Source: CAXBES01 sp965367015
Lineage (GTDB): Bacteria; Bacteroidota; Bacteroidia; Flavobacteriales; Flavobacteriaceae
DNA: 64,000 nucleotides
Assembly: GCA_965367015.1 (NCBI GenBank)
Contig: CBDUGY010000003.1
Span: 1-64,000, forward strand
Direction: 5' to 3'
This document shows, in pieces, positions 18,104 through 25,428 of the stretch. The translations under genes and the position numbers were made by a program. The notes below the pieces were generated by a model, which was given only the letters and a program-made list of their open reading frames with translations, ran no database searches and had not been told where the DNA came from. The first letter of the stretch is position 1, and the number at the start of each line of letters is the position of its first letter.

Positions 18104-18256
18104 ATGGCAAAGAAATCAGTAGCATCATTACAAACAGGATCTAAGCGTTTAACTAAAGCAATAAAAATGGTTAAATCGCCAAAAACAGGCGCATATATTT
18201 TCACTGAAGCTATCATGGCACCAGAACTGGTTAACGACTGGATGAATAAAAAATAA
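18104..18256 (+). CDS. DUF4295 small basic protein of the L28/L33 operon
   Basis: A 50-residue, Lys-rich protein starting MAKKSVASLQTGSKRLTKAI and ending WMNKK. It matches the Bacteroidota-specific DUF4295 family, nearly always found after rpmG. Its size, charge and location suggest a ribosome-associated protein, but its function is not established. A terminator 24 bases after its stop ends the operon before ftsY, which has its own promoter. Confidence 0.9.
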   Translation: MAKKSVASLQTGSKRLTKAIKMVKSPKTGAYIFTEAIMAPELVNDWMNKK

Positions 18257-18279
18257 CCTGTTATAAGATATTCAATTAG

Positions 18280-18308
18280 AGCCACTTTTATTCAAGAGTG
18301 GCTTTTTC
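18280..18308 (+). terminator. Rho-independent terminator after DUF4295
   Basis: AGCCACT (18280-18286) and AGTGGCT (18297-18303) form a perfect 7-base stem followed by TTTTT. Confidence 0.8.
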
Positions 18309-18353
18309 TATTTAATGCCAAATCTCTTAAATACAACCCCCTTTGGCAATTGA

Positions 18354-18383
18354 TTGAATACTGTCTAAATTATTGTAATTTTG
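18354..18383 (+). promoter_or_regulatory. Promoter of ftsY (TTG-N19-TAATTTTG)
   Basis: TTG at 18354-18356 and TAATTTTG at 18376-18383 with a 19-base spacer. The leader to the ftsY ATG is about 95 bases and holds no clear reading frame. Confidence 0.6.
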
Positions 18384-18483
18384 CACCTAAAATGGGTCGG
18401 CTTTCGTTACTCCACGAAAGTACACTCAATGCTATTACGCGTTTAAGAAAGATTTCAACTAACAATAGACTAACCGCTTTATA

Positions 18484-19437
18484 ATGAGCTTCTTTAAAAA
18501 AATATTTTCCAAAGAAAAAAAAGAAACCCTGGATAAGGGGCTTGAAAAATCGAAATCTTCTTTCCTCGATAAGCTTGGAAAGGCTGTTGCGGGAAAAAGC
18601 AAAGTAGATGATGATGTTCTCGATAATCTGGAGGAGGTCCTGGTTTCCAGCGACGTGGGTGTTACCACAACTTTAAAGATAATCGATCGTATTGAAGCCC
18701 GCGTATCTAAAGATAAATATCTGGGAACCGACGAGTTGAATAAGATTTTACGCGAAGAGATCGCAGCTCTACTTAGCGAAACCAATAGCGGCAATGCAAC
18801 CGAATTCGAGATTCCACAGCAAGACGCACCTTATGTTATTATGGTGGTTGGAGTGAATGGTGTAGGGAAAACAACTACCATTGGTAAATTAGCACATCAA
18901 TTTAAATCGGCAGGAAAAAGTGTTGTACTTGGTGCTGCCGACACATTTCGTGCCGCTGCAATAGATCAACTCCAAATATGGGCTGATCGCACCGGCGTAC
19001 CAATCGTTCGCCAGGAAATGGGAAGTGATCCGGCCAGCGTTGCCTTCGACACCTTGCAAAGTGCAGTAAATCAAAATGCTGATGTCGTAATTATTGATAC
19101 CGCAGGGCGCCTTCATAATAAGGTAAACCTGATGAATGAACTCACCAAGGTGAAACGTGTAATGCAAAAAGTAATTCCCAATGCACCACATGATGTGTTG
19201 TTAGTGTTGGATGGTAGTACCGGGCAAAACGCTTTCGAGCAGGCTAAACAGTTTACAGCCGCAACCGAAGTCACTAGTTTGGCGGTGACTAAATTAGATG
19301 GAACTGCCAAAGGAGGAGTGGTTATTGGTATCAGTGATCAATTTCAGATTCCGGTGAAATATATCGGTGTCGGTGAAGGCATTGAGGATCTACAAGTTTT
19401 TAATAAATTTGAGTTTGTGGATTCGTTTTTTAACTAA
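18484..19437 (+). CDS. ftsY: FtsY, signal recognition particle receptor
   Basis: A 317-residue SRP-GTPase. An N domain (about 20-100) precedes the G domain, with P-loop GVNGVGKTT (123-131), DTFRAAA (153-159), DTAGR (205-209) and TKLD (269-272), and a GVGEGIEDL near the end. The acidic A domain of E. coli FtsY is absent, as usual in this group. It docks Ffh-ribosome complexes at the inner membrane for co-translational insertion. It is followed by a SET-domain gene 23 bases downstream. Confidence 0.97.
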   Translation: MSFFKKIFSKEKKETLDKGLEKSKSSFLDKLGKAVAGKSKVDDDVLDNLEEVLVSSDVGVTTTLKIIDRIEARVSKDKYLGTDELNKILREEIAALLSETNSGNATEFEIPQQDAPYVIMVVGVNGVGKTTTIGKLAHQFKSAGKSVVLGAADTFRAAAIDQLQIWADRTGVPIVRQEMGSDPASVAFDTLQSAVNQNADVVIIDTAGRLHNKVNLMNELTKVKRVMQKVIPNAPHDVLLVLDGSTGQNAFEQAKQFTAATEVTSLAVTKLDGTAKGGVVIGISDQFQIPVKYIGVGEGIEDLQVFNKFEFVDSFFN

Positions 19438-19460
19438 ATTCGCTTCCTAATTTATATAAA

Positions 19461-20045
19461 ATGATTCACCCGCATACCGAATTGCGCTACATCAGTGATG
19501 AAATTGGCTTTGGTGTTGTAGCCACAAAACTTATTCCGGCAGGAACCATTACTTGGGTGCTAGACAAGCTCGATCAACAATTTACAAGAGCTCAGTTTCT
19601 AAAAATGGACCCAGTTTACCAAAATATACTTGAAACCTATACCTATCGGAATAACAAAGGCAACCTGATTCTTTGTTGGGATAACGGACGGTTTGTTAAT
19701 CATAGTTTTAAAAGCACATGCCTTTCAACTGCATACGATTTCGAAATCGCTGTACGTGATATTCATCCGGGAGAAGAACTTACCGATGATTATGGTTATC
19801 TCAATGTGAGCCACCCTTTTGAAGGTATAGATGAAGGAACAACACGCAAGACAGTATATCCCGACGACCTGAAGAACTATTACAAGGTGTGGGACCAAAA
19901 GATAGCTTCTGTTTTTCCAAAAATAAATCAACTCGATCAACCATTGAAACATTTACTCCCAAGAAAAACTCAAAGCGAGATCAACGCTATTATATTGGGA
20001 AAAAAAGAAATTGCTTCCATACTAAATATTTACTACCCCCAATAA
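19461..20045 (+). CDS. SET-domain protein (putative lysine methyltransferase)
   Basis: A 194-residue protein carrying SET-domain landmarks in order: GFGVVATKLIPAGT (16-29), the AdoMet-binding RFVNHS (77-82) and EELTDDYG (105-112), whose Tyr corresponds to the catalytic tyrosine. The remaining 70 residues are helical with no zinc-binding Cys cluster. Bacterial stand-alone SET proteins methylate lysines on proteins; the target here is unknown. It is probably co-transcribed with ftsY, and rimO follows under its own promoter, so a translation-related substrate is a reasonable guess only. Confidence 0.82.
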   Translation: MIHPHTELRYISDEIGFGVVATKLIPAGTITWVLDKLDQQFTRAQFLKMDPVYQNILETYTYRNNKGNLILCWDNGRFVNHSFKSTCLSTAYDFEIAVRDIHPGEELTDDYGYLNVSHPFEGIDEGTTRKTVYPDDLKNYYKVWDQKIASVFPKINQLDQPLKHLLPRKTQSEINAIILGKKEIASILNIYYPQ

Positions 20046-20063
20046 GCTTTGTACTTTATAGTG

Positions 20064-20093
20064 TTGCAGAACGTAGATTAAAGGGTATCTTTG
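20064..20093 (+). promoter_or_regulatory. Promoter of rimO (TTG-N19-TATCTTTG)
   Basis: TTG at 20064-20066 and TATCTTTG at 20086-20093 fit the consensus with a 19-base spacer. The ATG at 20112 is 19 bases downstream, giving a very short leader. Confidence 0.65.
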
Positions 20094-20111
20094 CACTCCA
20101 ATAAATAAAAC

Positions 20112-21416
20112 ATGCGCACCAAATCTGTAAAAAAGAATAAGATCAATGTTGTTACCTTAGGATGTTCTAAGAATGTGTACGACAGCGAAGTGCTTATGGG
20201 GCAATTACGTGCCAATAACAAAGAGGTGGTGCACGAAGAAGAAGGTAATATCGTTGTCATTAATACCTGCGGATTCATTGCTAATGCCAAAGAGGAGAGT
20301 GTAAATACGATTCTGGAATACGTTCAGAAGAAAGAGGAGGGAATTGTCGATAAGGTTTTTGTTACCGGTTGTCTCTCCGAGCGCTATAAGCCGGATCTTC
20401 AAAAGGAAATACCATCTGTAGATCAATATTTTGGCACTACAGAACTCCCTGGGCTTCTGAAAGCATTGGGTGCCGATTATAAACACGAATTAATTGGTGA
20501 AAGACTTACCACCACACCAAAAAATTATGCATACCTGAAAATAGCCGAAGGTTGTGACCGACCTTGTTCCTTTTGTGCAATCCCGATTATGCGAGGTAAG
20601 CATAAAAGTACTCCAATAGAAGATTTGGTTACAGAAGCTGAAAAATTAGCTGCCAATGGGGTTAAAGAACTTATCCTCATTGCTCAGGATCTTACTTATT
20701 ACGGGCTCGATCTTTATAAAAAACGAAACCTGGCAGAGTTACTTCAAAAATTAGTGGAGGTCGAGGGTGTTGAATGGATTCGTTTGCATTATGCTTTTCC
20801 CACAGGCTTTCCTATGGACGTTCTGGAGGTCATGAAAAATGAACCGAAGATTTGTAATTATATTGATATTCCATTACAGCATATTGCCGATCCGATTTTA
20901 AAATCTATGCGTCGTGGAACCACCAAAGCCAAGACCACTAAATTATTGCAAGAGTTTCGTGCTGCAGTTCCTGATATGACGATTCGTACTACATTAATTG
21001 TAGGTTATCCGGGGGAAACAGAAGAAGATTTTCAAACGCTGAAAAACTGGGTAGAAGAAATGCGCTTTGAGCGTTTGGGTTGCTTCACCTATTCTCATGA
21101 AGAGAATACTCATGCCTATAATTTAGAGGATGACGTTCCAGAGGATGTGAAAATGGATCGCGCTAATAAGATCATGGAGATTCAATCACAAATTTCATGG
21201 GAACTAAATCAACAAAAGATTGGTAAAGAATTCAGAGTAGTCATAGACCGCAAGGAGGGTAGCTACTTCGTGGGCCGTACGGAGTTCGACAGTCCCGATG
21301 TTGATAATGAAGTTCTAATTAATGCTGAAGAAGGCTATTTGCGAACAGGGGAATTCTTCAAGGTAAAAATTACCGCTGCAGAAGATTTTGATCTTTATGC
21401 TGAAGTTGTTAAGTAA
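20112..21416 (+). CDS. rimO: RimO, ribosomal protein S12 methylthiotransferase
   Basis: A 434-residue radical SAM enzyme. The N-terminal UPF0004 domain carries three cluster cysteines (Cys18 in LGCSKN, Cys53 in NTCGF, Cys87 in TGCLSE). The radical SAM CxxxCxxC is at Cys148, Cys152 and Cys155 (GCDRPCSFC), and a TRAM domain closes the protein. It adds a methylthio group to the conserved Asp of S12 (uS12). The YDSEVLMGQL and HYAFPTGFP segments separate RimO from MiaB. Confidence 0.96.
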   Translation: MRTKSVKKNKINVVTLGCSKNVYDSEVLMGQLRANNKEVVHEEEGNIVVINTCGFIANAKEESVNTILEYVQKKEEGIVDKVFVTGCLSERYKPDLQKEIPSVDQYFGTTELPGLLKALGADYKHELIGERLTTTPKNYAYLKIAEGCDRPCSFCAIPIMRGKHKSTPIEDLVTEAEKLAANGVKELILIAQDLTYYGLDLYKKRNLAELLQKLVEVEGVEWIRLHYAFPTGFPMDVLEVMKNEPKICNYIDIPLQHIADPILKSMRRGTTKAKTTKLLQEFRAAVPDMTIRTTLIVGYPGETEEDFQTLKNWVEEMRFERLGCFTYSHEENTHAYNLEDDVPEDVKMDRANKIMEIQSQISWELNQQKIGKEFRVVIDRKEGSYFVGRTEFDSPDVDNEVLINAEEGYLRTGEFFKVKITAAEDFDLYAEVVK

Positions 21417-21550
21417 GCATAGTCATTTCGAAGTGAACACGAACCAGAAAGCGAAGGTTCGACTTATCCAATCTATTTTGTAAATTAAAGCTGAACAAAA
21501 CTTCAAATATAATTGTACTTTTACTTTACCTAACAGTCATTCCGTACAAA

Positions 21551-22819
21551 GTGAGAAACCTCATCACATTTATTTTTTGCCTTTTTTTACTCATTGTTTC
21601 AGCATGTAAAGATGCTTCAAAAGCTAAAAACAGTGACTCAAACATTTCTGAATCTAAAGAAATCGTAAAACAACTTGATAACCCGGCAGCCGAAAACAGT
21701 GCTCTCTCTAGGTTATTCAGTAACGATAATAAACTATTTCTGTCTTGGGTCGAAAAAAAAGATACACTCAATACGCTCAATTACGCTGTGTTTGATAATG
21801 AAATATGGAGCGAACCCGAAACTGTAATATCCGGTGCAGATTGGTTTGTGAATTGGGCCGATTTTCCCGCAATTGTTGAAAATAACGGTAACATTTTAAT
21901 TAATTTTCTTCAAAAATCTGCAGATGATACATACACCTACGATGTAAAATTGAATTTATTCAATGCCAAAGAAAAAACATGGAAGAAAGATTTTATGCTA
22001 CATGATGATAAGACTTTGAGTGAACATGGTTTTGTGTCTATGAGACCGTATGCGGGAAATTCTTTTATGGTTACCTGGCTTGACGGAAGAGAGACAACAG
22101 CTAAATCTCATGGCGACTCCCATTCAGAAGAACATGCCGGCGGTCCCATGACGTTGCGTGGCGCCCTCGTTTTTGAAGATGGTTCAATACAATACGATAC
22201 CTTACTTGATGAAAAGGTATGTGATTGCTGTAATACCAGTACAGCCATTGGAACCAATGATGTTATACTTGTAGCTTATCGGGATAGGAGTGATGACGAA
22301 ATTCGCGATATTTCTTTGGTTCGTTGGGAACAAGCAACGGGTTGGTCTAAGCCATTAACTATTGGCAATGATGACTGGGAAATTGCCGGGTGTCCGGTAA
22401 ACGGACCATCTATTGATACTTTTGAAGACAACGCTGCCATTGCATGGTTTACCGGTAAAAATAACAAGCCAAAAGTACAGATTGTATTTTCTGAAGACAA
22501 CGGACTTACTTTCGGATTACCAATTCGTATCGATAGCAATGATACAATGGGTAGGGTAGATGTAGTGATGATCGCACGTGAAACTGCTGTAGTGTGTTGG
22601 ATGGAGAATATTGGAGAGAATACAGTAATTAAAGCATTAAAAGTAAAAAGTAACGGATCTAAAGGCGATCCGGTGATTATTTCAAAAACAAGTCCTGAGC
22701 GATCCAGCGGATTTCCTCAAATGGAAATCTTAGGAAAAACACTATATTTTTCGTGGACGGAGGTGGATGGAGAAAGTAAATCGATAAAGACTGCATCTAT
22801 TGATTTACAGAATTTATAA
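21551..22819 (+). CDS. Sialidase-fold lipoprotein with CDCC motif
   Basis: A 422-residue lipoprotein with a GTG start and lipid-attachment Cys19 after LIVSA. The body is built of repeated beta units with WxE/WxD turns (LSWVEKKD, VTWLDGRETT, IAWFTGKNNK, VCWMENIGEN, FSWTEVDGES), as in sialidase-type beta-propellers. A notable insertion holds a His cluster (His187, His191, His195) and Cys224, Cys226, Cys227 (VCDCCNTST), with Cys281 in IAGCPVNGP, a likely metal or cofactor site. No catalytic sialidase residues are evident. It is probably anchored in the inner or outer membrane facing the periplasm. A glycosyltransferase gene follows by 31 bases. Confidence 0.72.
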   Translation: MRNLITFIFCLFLLIVSACKDASKAKNSDSNISESKEIVKQLDNPAAENSALSRLFSNDNKLFLSWVEKKDTLNTLNYAVFDNEIWSEPETVISGADWFVNWADFPAIVENNGNILINFLQKSADDTYTYDVKLNLFNAKEKTWKKDFMLHDDKTLSEHGFVSMRPYAGNSFMVTWLDGRETTAKSHGDSHSEEHAGGPMTLRGALVFEDGSIQYDTLLDEKVCDCCNTSTAIGTNDVILVAYRDRSDDEIRDISLVRWEQATGWSKPLTIGNDDWEIAGCPVNGPSIDTFEDNAAIAWFTGKNNKPKVQIVFSEDNGLTFGLPIRIDSNDTMGRVDVVMIARETAVVCWMENIGENTVIKALKVKSNGSKGDPVIISKTSPERSSGFPQMEILGKTLYFSWTEVDGESKSIKTASIDLQNL

Positions 22820-22850
22820 TTTCATAGACCGCCACTAACTTCTACTTCCC

Positions 22851-24083
22851 GTGAAAACGCTCCTGATAATTGGCCATACGTTTCCCGAACCAACCACTAC
22901 AGCGGCGGGAAGCCGAATGATGCAGCTTATCAATCTTTTTATAGAAGAAGAGTATCAAATAACCTTTGCAAGTACAGCCAGTATTTCAGAAAGATCTGCT
23001 GATCTCACATCTCAAGGAGTTTCTGTTAAAAATATACTACTCAATGATACATCCTTCGATGATCTCATTCTTCAATTGAAGCCCCTAGTTGTTATATTCG
23101 ATCGTTATATAACAGAAGAGCAATTTGGGTGGCGGATAACCAAAAATGTTCCGAATGCCTTAAAGATTTTAGATACCGAAGACCTGCATTTTCTTCGGAA
23201 TGCAAGGGAAGAAGTTATTAAGAATGGGCTTAAAGTAGATAGAGCAAACATCTATTCTGAAATTGCCAAACGTGAAATAGCAAGTATTCTTAGATGTGAT
23301 TTATCACTAATTATTTCAGATTTCGAGCTTAATTTATTGAAGAAAGAATTTTCAGTTTCGTCGAAAATTCTCTATTATTTACCTTTTTTAGTCGAAAAAC
23401 CTTCAAAAAACGCTAAAAATACCTACAATTTTGAAAAAAGATCGAATTTCGTAACGGTCGGAAATCTACTTCATAAACCCAATGTTGATTCAATTTTGTA
23501 CTTGAATCGAACTATTTGGCCTTTAATTAAAAATCAGATGCCGAAGGCCGTGATACATATTTATGGAGCATATGCACCTCAACAAGTATTAGAACTTCAT
23601 AACGAGAAAAACGGTTTTTTGATAGAAGGATGGGGTGAGAGTATTTTTGAAATCATGGAAAGTGCGAGAGTTTGTCTGGCACCAATACGATTTGGAGCGG
23701 GTTTAAAAGGTAAATTACTGGATGCGATGATTGCCGGAACTCCTTCAGTCACAACAATCGTAGGAGCCGAAGGGATGTGTGGATCGCTGCCGTATCCGGG
23801 AGTTGTTGCTGATGGACCTCTGGAGTTTGCAAATGCTTCTGTTGAATTATATCATAATAAAGAAAAATGGCAGGAAGCTCATCAAAATGGTTTTAGCATT
23901 CTTGAGAATCGCTTTCAGAAATCATTATTTTCCCAAGCATTTATACAAAAATTAAACTTCCTTCTGGAAAATCTAAAGAAACATCGAGAAACTAATTTTT
24001 TCGGACAAATACTTCAGCATCAAAGTATGTATAGTACAAAATATATGAGTAAATGGATCGAGGAAAAGAATAAGCGTAATTAA
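22851..24083 (+). CDS. Glycosyltransferase (GT-B fold, GT4-like)
   Basis: A 410-residue protein with GTG start. An N-terminal Rossmann-like domain (TLLIIGHTFPEPTTTAAGSR) is followed by a C-terminal nucleotide-sugar-binding domain (FVTVGNLLHKPNVDSI, then RVCLAPIRFGAGLKGKLLDAM and GTPSVTT), the usual layout of GT4 and GT1-like enzymes. The GAGLKGKLLDAMIAGTP stretch is the donor diphosphate-binding loop. It is expected to act on surface glycans in the cytoplasm; donor and acceptor are unknown. Confidence 0.85.
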   Translation: MKTLLIIGHTFPEPTTTAAGSRMMQLINLFIEEEYQITFASTASISERSADLTSQGVSVKNILLNDTSFDDLILQLKPLVVIFDRYITEEQFGWRITKNVPNALKILDTEDLHFLRNAREEVIKNGLKVDRANIYSEIAKREIASILRCDLSLIISDFELNLLKKEFSVSSKILYYLPFLVEKPSKNAKNTYNFEKRSNFVTVGNLLHKPNVDSILYLNRTIWPLIKNQMPKAVIHIYGAYAPQQVLELHNEKNGFLIEGWGESIFEIMESARVCLAPIRFGAGLKGKLLDAMIAGTPSVTTIVGAEGMCGSLPYPGVVADGPLEFANASVELYHNKEKWQEAHQNGFSILENRFQKSLFSQAFIQKLNFLLENLKKHRETNFFGQILQHQSMYSTKYMSKWIEEKNKRN

Positions 24084-24188
24084 CCACTTGAACCTTAGCA
24101 ACCACCAGAATATTTGTGATTATTAATTGTTCTTTCTCTATTAATTTGCCAGAGCTATAATTTCTTTTGACAGTTTAGGAGCTACTTT

Positions 24189-25136
24189 TTAATATAATTT
24201 CGCTAAGTCACTTTCTGCTGCTATGTGCCCAAACGAAGCCCAATCGTCCTGAGCAACAATTTGCCTTAAAATAATTTCTGCTTGTGGTTTTTGGCCGGTA
24301 TAGTACAACCAATTCCCCAGAGCATATTTCAAAGCACTGTCTGAGGGTGCATCATCGGTACTTTCTTTATTTATCTCATTCAGCTCAAGTTCACCTTTAT
24401 AAAAAAGACATGCTCTGTAATAGGCTGTATTTTCTATGACATTCATGTTGGGTTTTATATTCCGAAGATAATTTTTCGCAGCATCCGGACGCCCTAAACG
24501 ATTATAGATCATATAAATCCAATGAGTTGCCGAAACAACATTATCGGGGTTGTTAGATGTTTCTAGGCATTTCTTATAAGCTTTTAGTGAGGCTTCCATT
24601 TCATGTTGCAAATAATATGCTAATCCCAGATGGTAATAAATGTTTCCGTGTAAGGTACTAACGGGAATTTTTTGAGCATTTGGCATTCCGTCTTCTTCCA
24701 CCTGATTTTCTTTGCCTTCAACTAATGCAGCCGCTCTCGTTAGATCAACTGTTGCTTTTTCAAACTCTCTAATTGATATATAGCGATGACCTCGATGTCG
24801 ATATAAGCGTGGTTCTTTTGGATATTTTTCAATGCCTCTGGTATAGATGGCAATGGCCTCACGATAGTCACCCTTGTAGGCAGTGAAACGGCCGAACCAT
24901 ATAATATTTTCGATATTGTCCGGATTCTTCTCAAAGGCTGCTTTCTTCTCATTGTAGCGCTCTATTATTTTTTCTGAAGGCTCTTTAGAATAGAGTGTAT
25001 CTCCCAATAAAGAAATAGCCTCATAACCGGGATATGATAGCATTGCTTCGACTGGTGCGTCTGAAACTGTCTTGGTTTCAGAATCTTTACAACTTATAAA
25101 GGAAGTTAGCAATAAAAAAAACAGGATATATTTCAT
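24189..25136 (-). CDS. TPR-repeat lipoprotein
   Basis: A 315-residue lipoprotein with lipobox FISC and attachment Cys16, followed by an acidic linker. Tetratricopeptide repeats cover residues about 75-300 (FTAYKGDYREAIAIYTRGIEKYPKE, split over 87-111, and LAYYLQHEMEASLKAYKKCL are clear units). Such proteins act as protein-binding scaffolds in the periplasm or on the outer membrane. It is monocistronic, and the adjacent 292-base gap to 25428 holds its upstream region and a terminator for the next gene. It resembles no enzyme. Confidence 0.82.
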   Translation of the reverse strand: MKYILFFLLLTSFISCKDSETKTVSDAPVEAMLSYPGYEAISLLGDTLYSKEPSEKIIERYNEKKAAFEKNPDNIENIIWFGRFTAYKGDYREAIAIYTRGIEKYPKEPRLYRHRGHRYISIREFEKATVDLTRAAALVEGKENQVEEDGMPNAQKIPVSTLHGNIYYHLGLAYYLQHEMEASLKAYKKCLETSNNPDNVVSATHWIYMIYNRLGRPDAAKNYLRNIKPNMNVIENTAYYRACLFYKGELELNEINKESTDDAPSDSALKYALGNWLYYTGQKPQAEIILRQIVAQDDWASFGHIAAESDLAKLY

Positions 25137-25365
25137 AATCTATTAAAATTTTCGGCATTGTAAATATACTTGTTTTTGTATAAGTCGGAAAGAAATGAAA
25201 CGGTTACGCCTATAATCTTTGGATGCAGGGCGGAGTGTTATTTATTTATTGACATTCAGTAAATTACGTGTTTTCACCTATAGGTTCTGTCATTTGGAAT
25301 TATTATTTTTACTTCTGCATTTACAATTTGTAAAGCAATTTTTTTAACTAACCAACCAAAATTAA

Positions 25366-25394
25366 AAAGAGCTCATTAAACTAATGAGCTCTTT
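25366..25394 (-). terminator. Rho-independent terminator of the repeat-protein operon
   Basis: A perfect 13-base stem (AAAGAGCTCATTA at 25366-25378, TAATGAGCTCTTT at 25382-25394) with a three-base loop, then T-rich sequence on the minus strand. It lies 35 bases after the stop of the 800-residue repeat protein. Confidence 0.85.
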
Positions 25395-25428
25395 CTATTA
25401 AATGTATCTACAGTTATAATACATTGTT

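Noticed and set aside
21417..21550. A tRNA or regulatory RNA before the sialidase-fold gene, prompted by a GGTTCGA-like string.
   Set aside because: No acceptor or anticodon stems can be formed around it.
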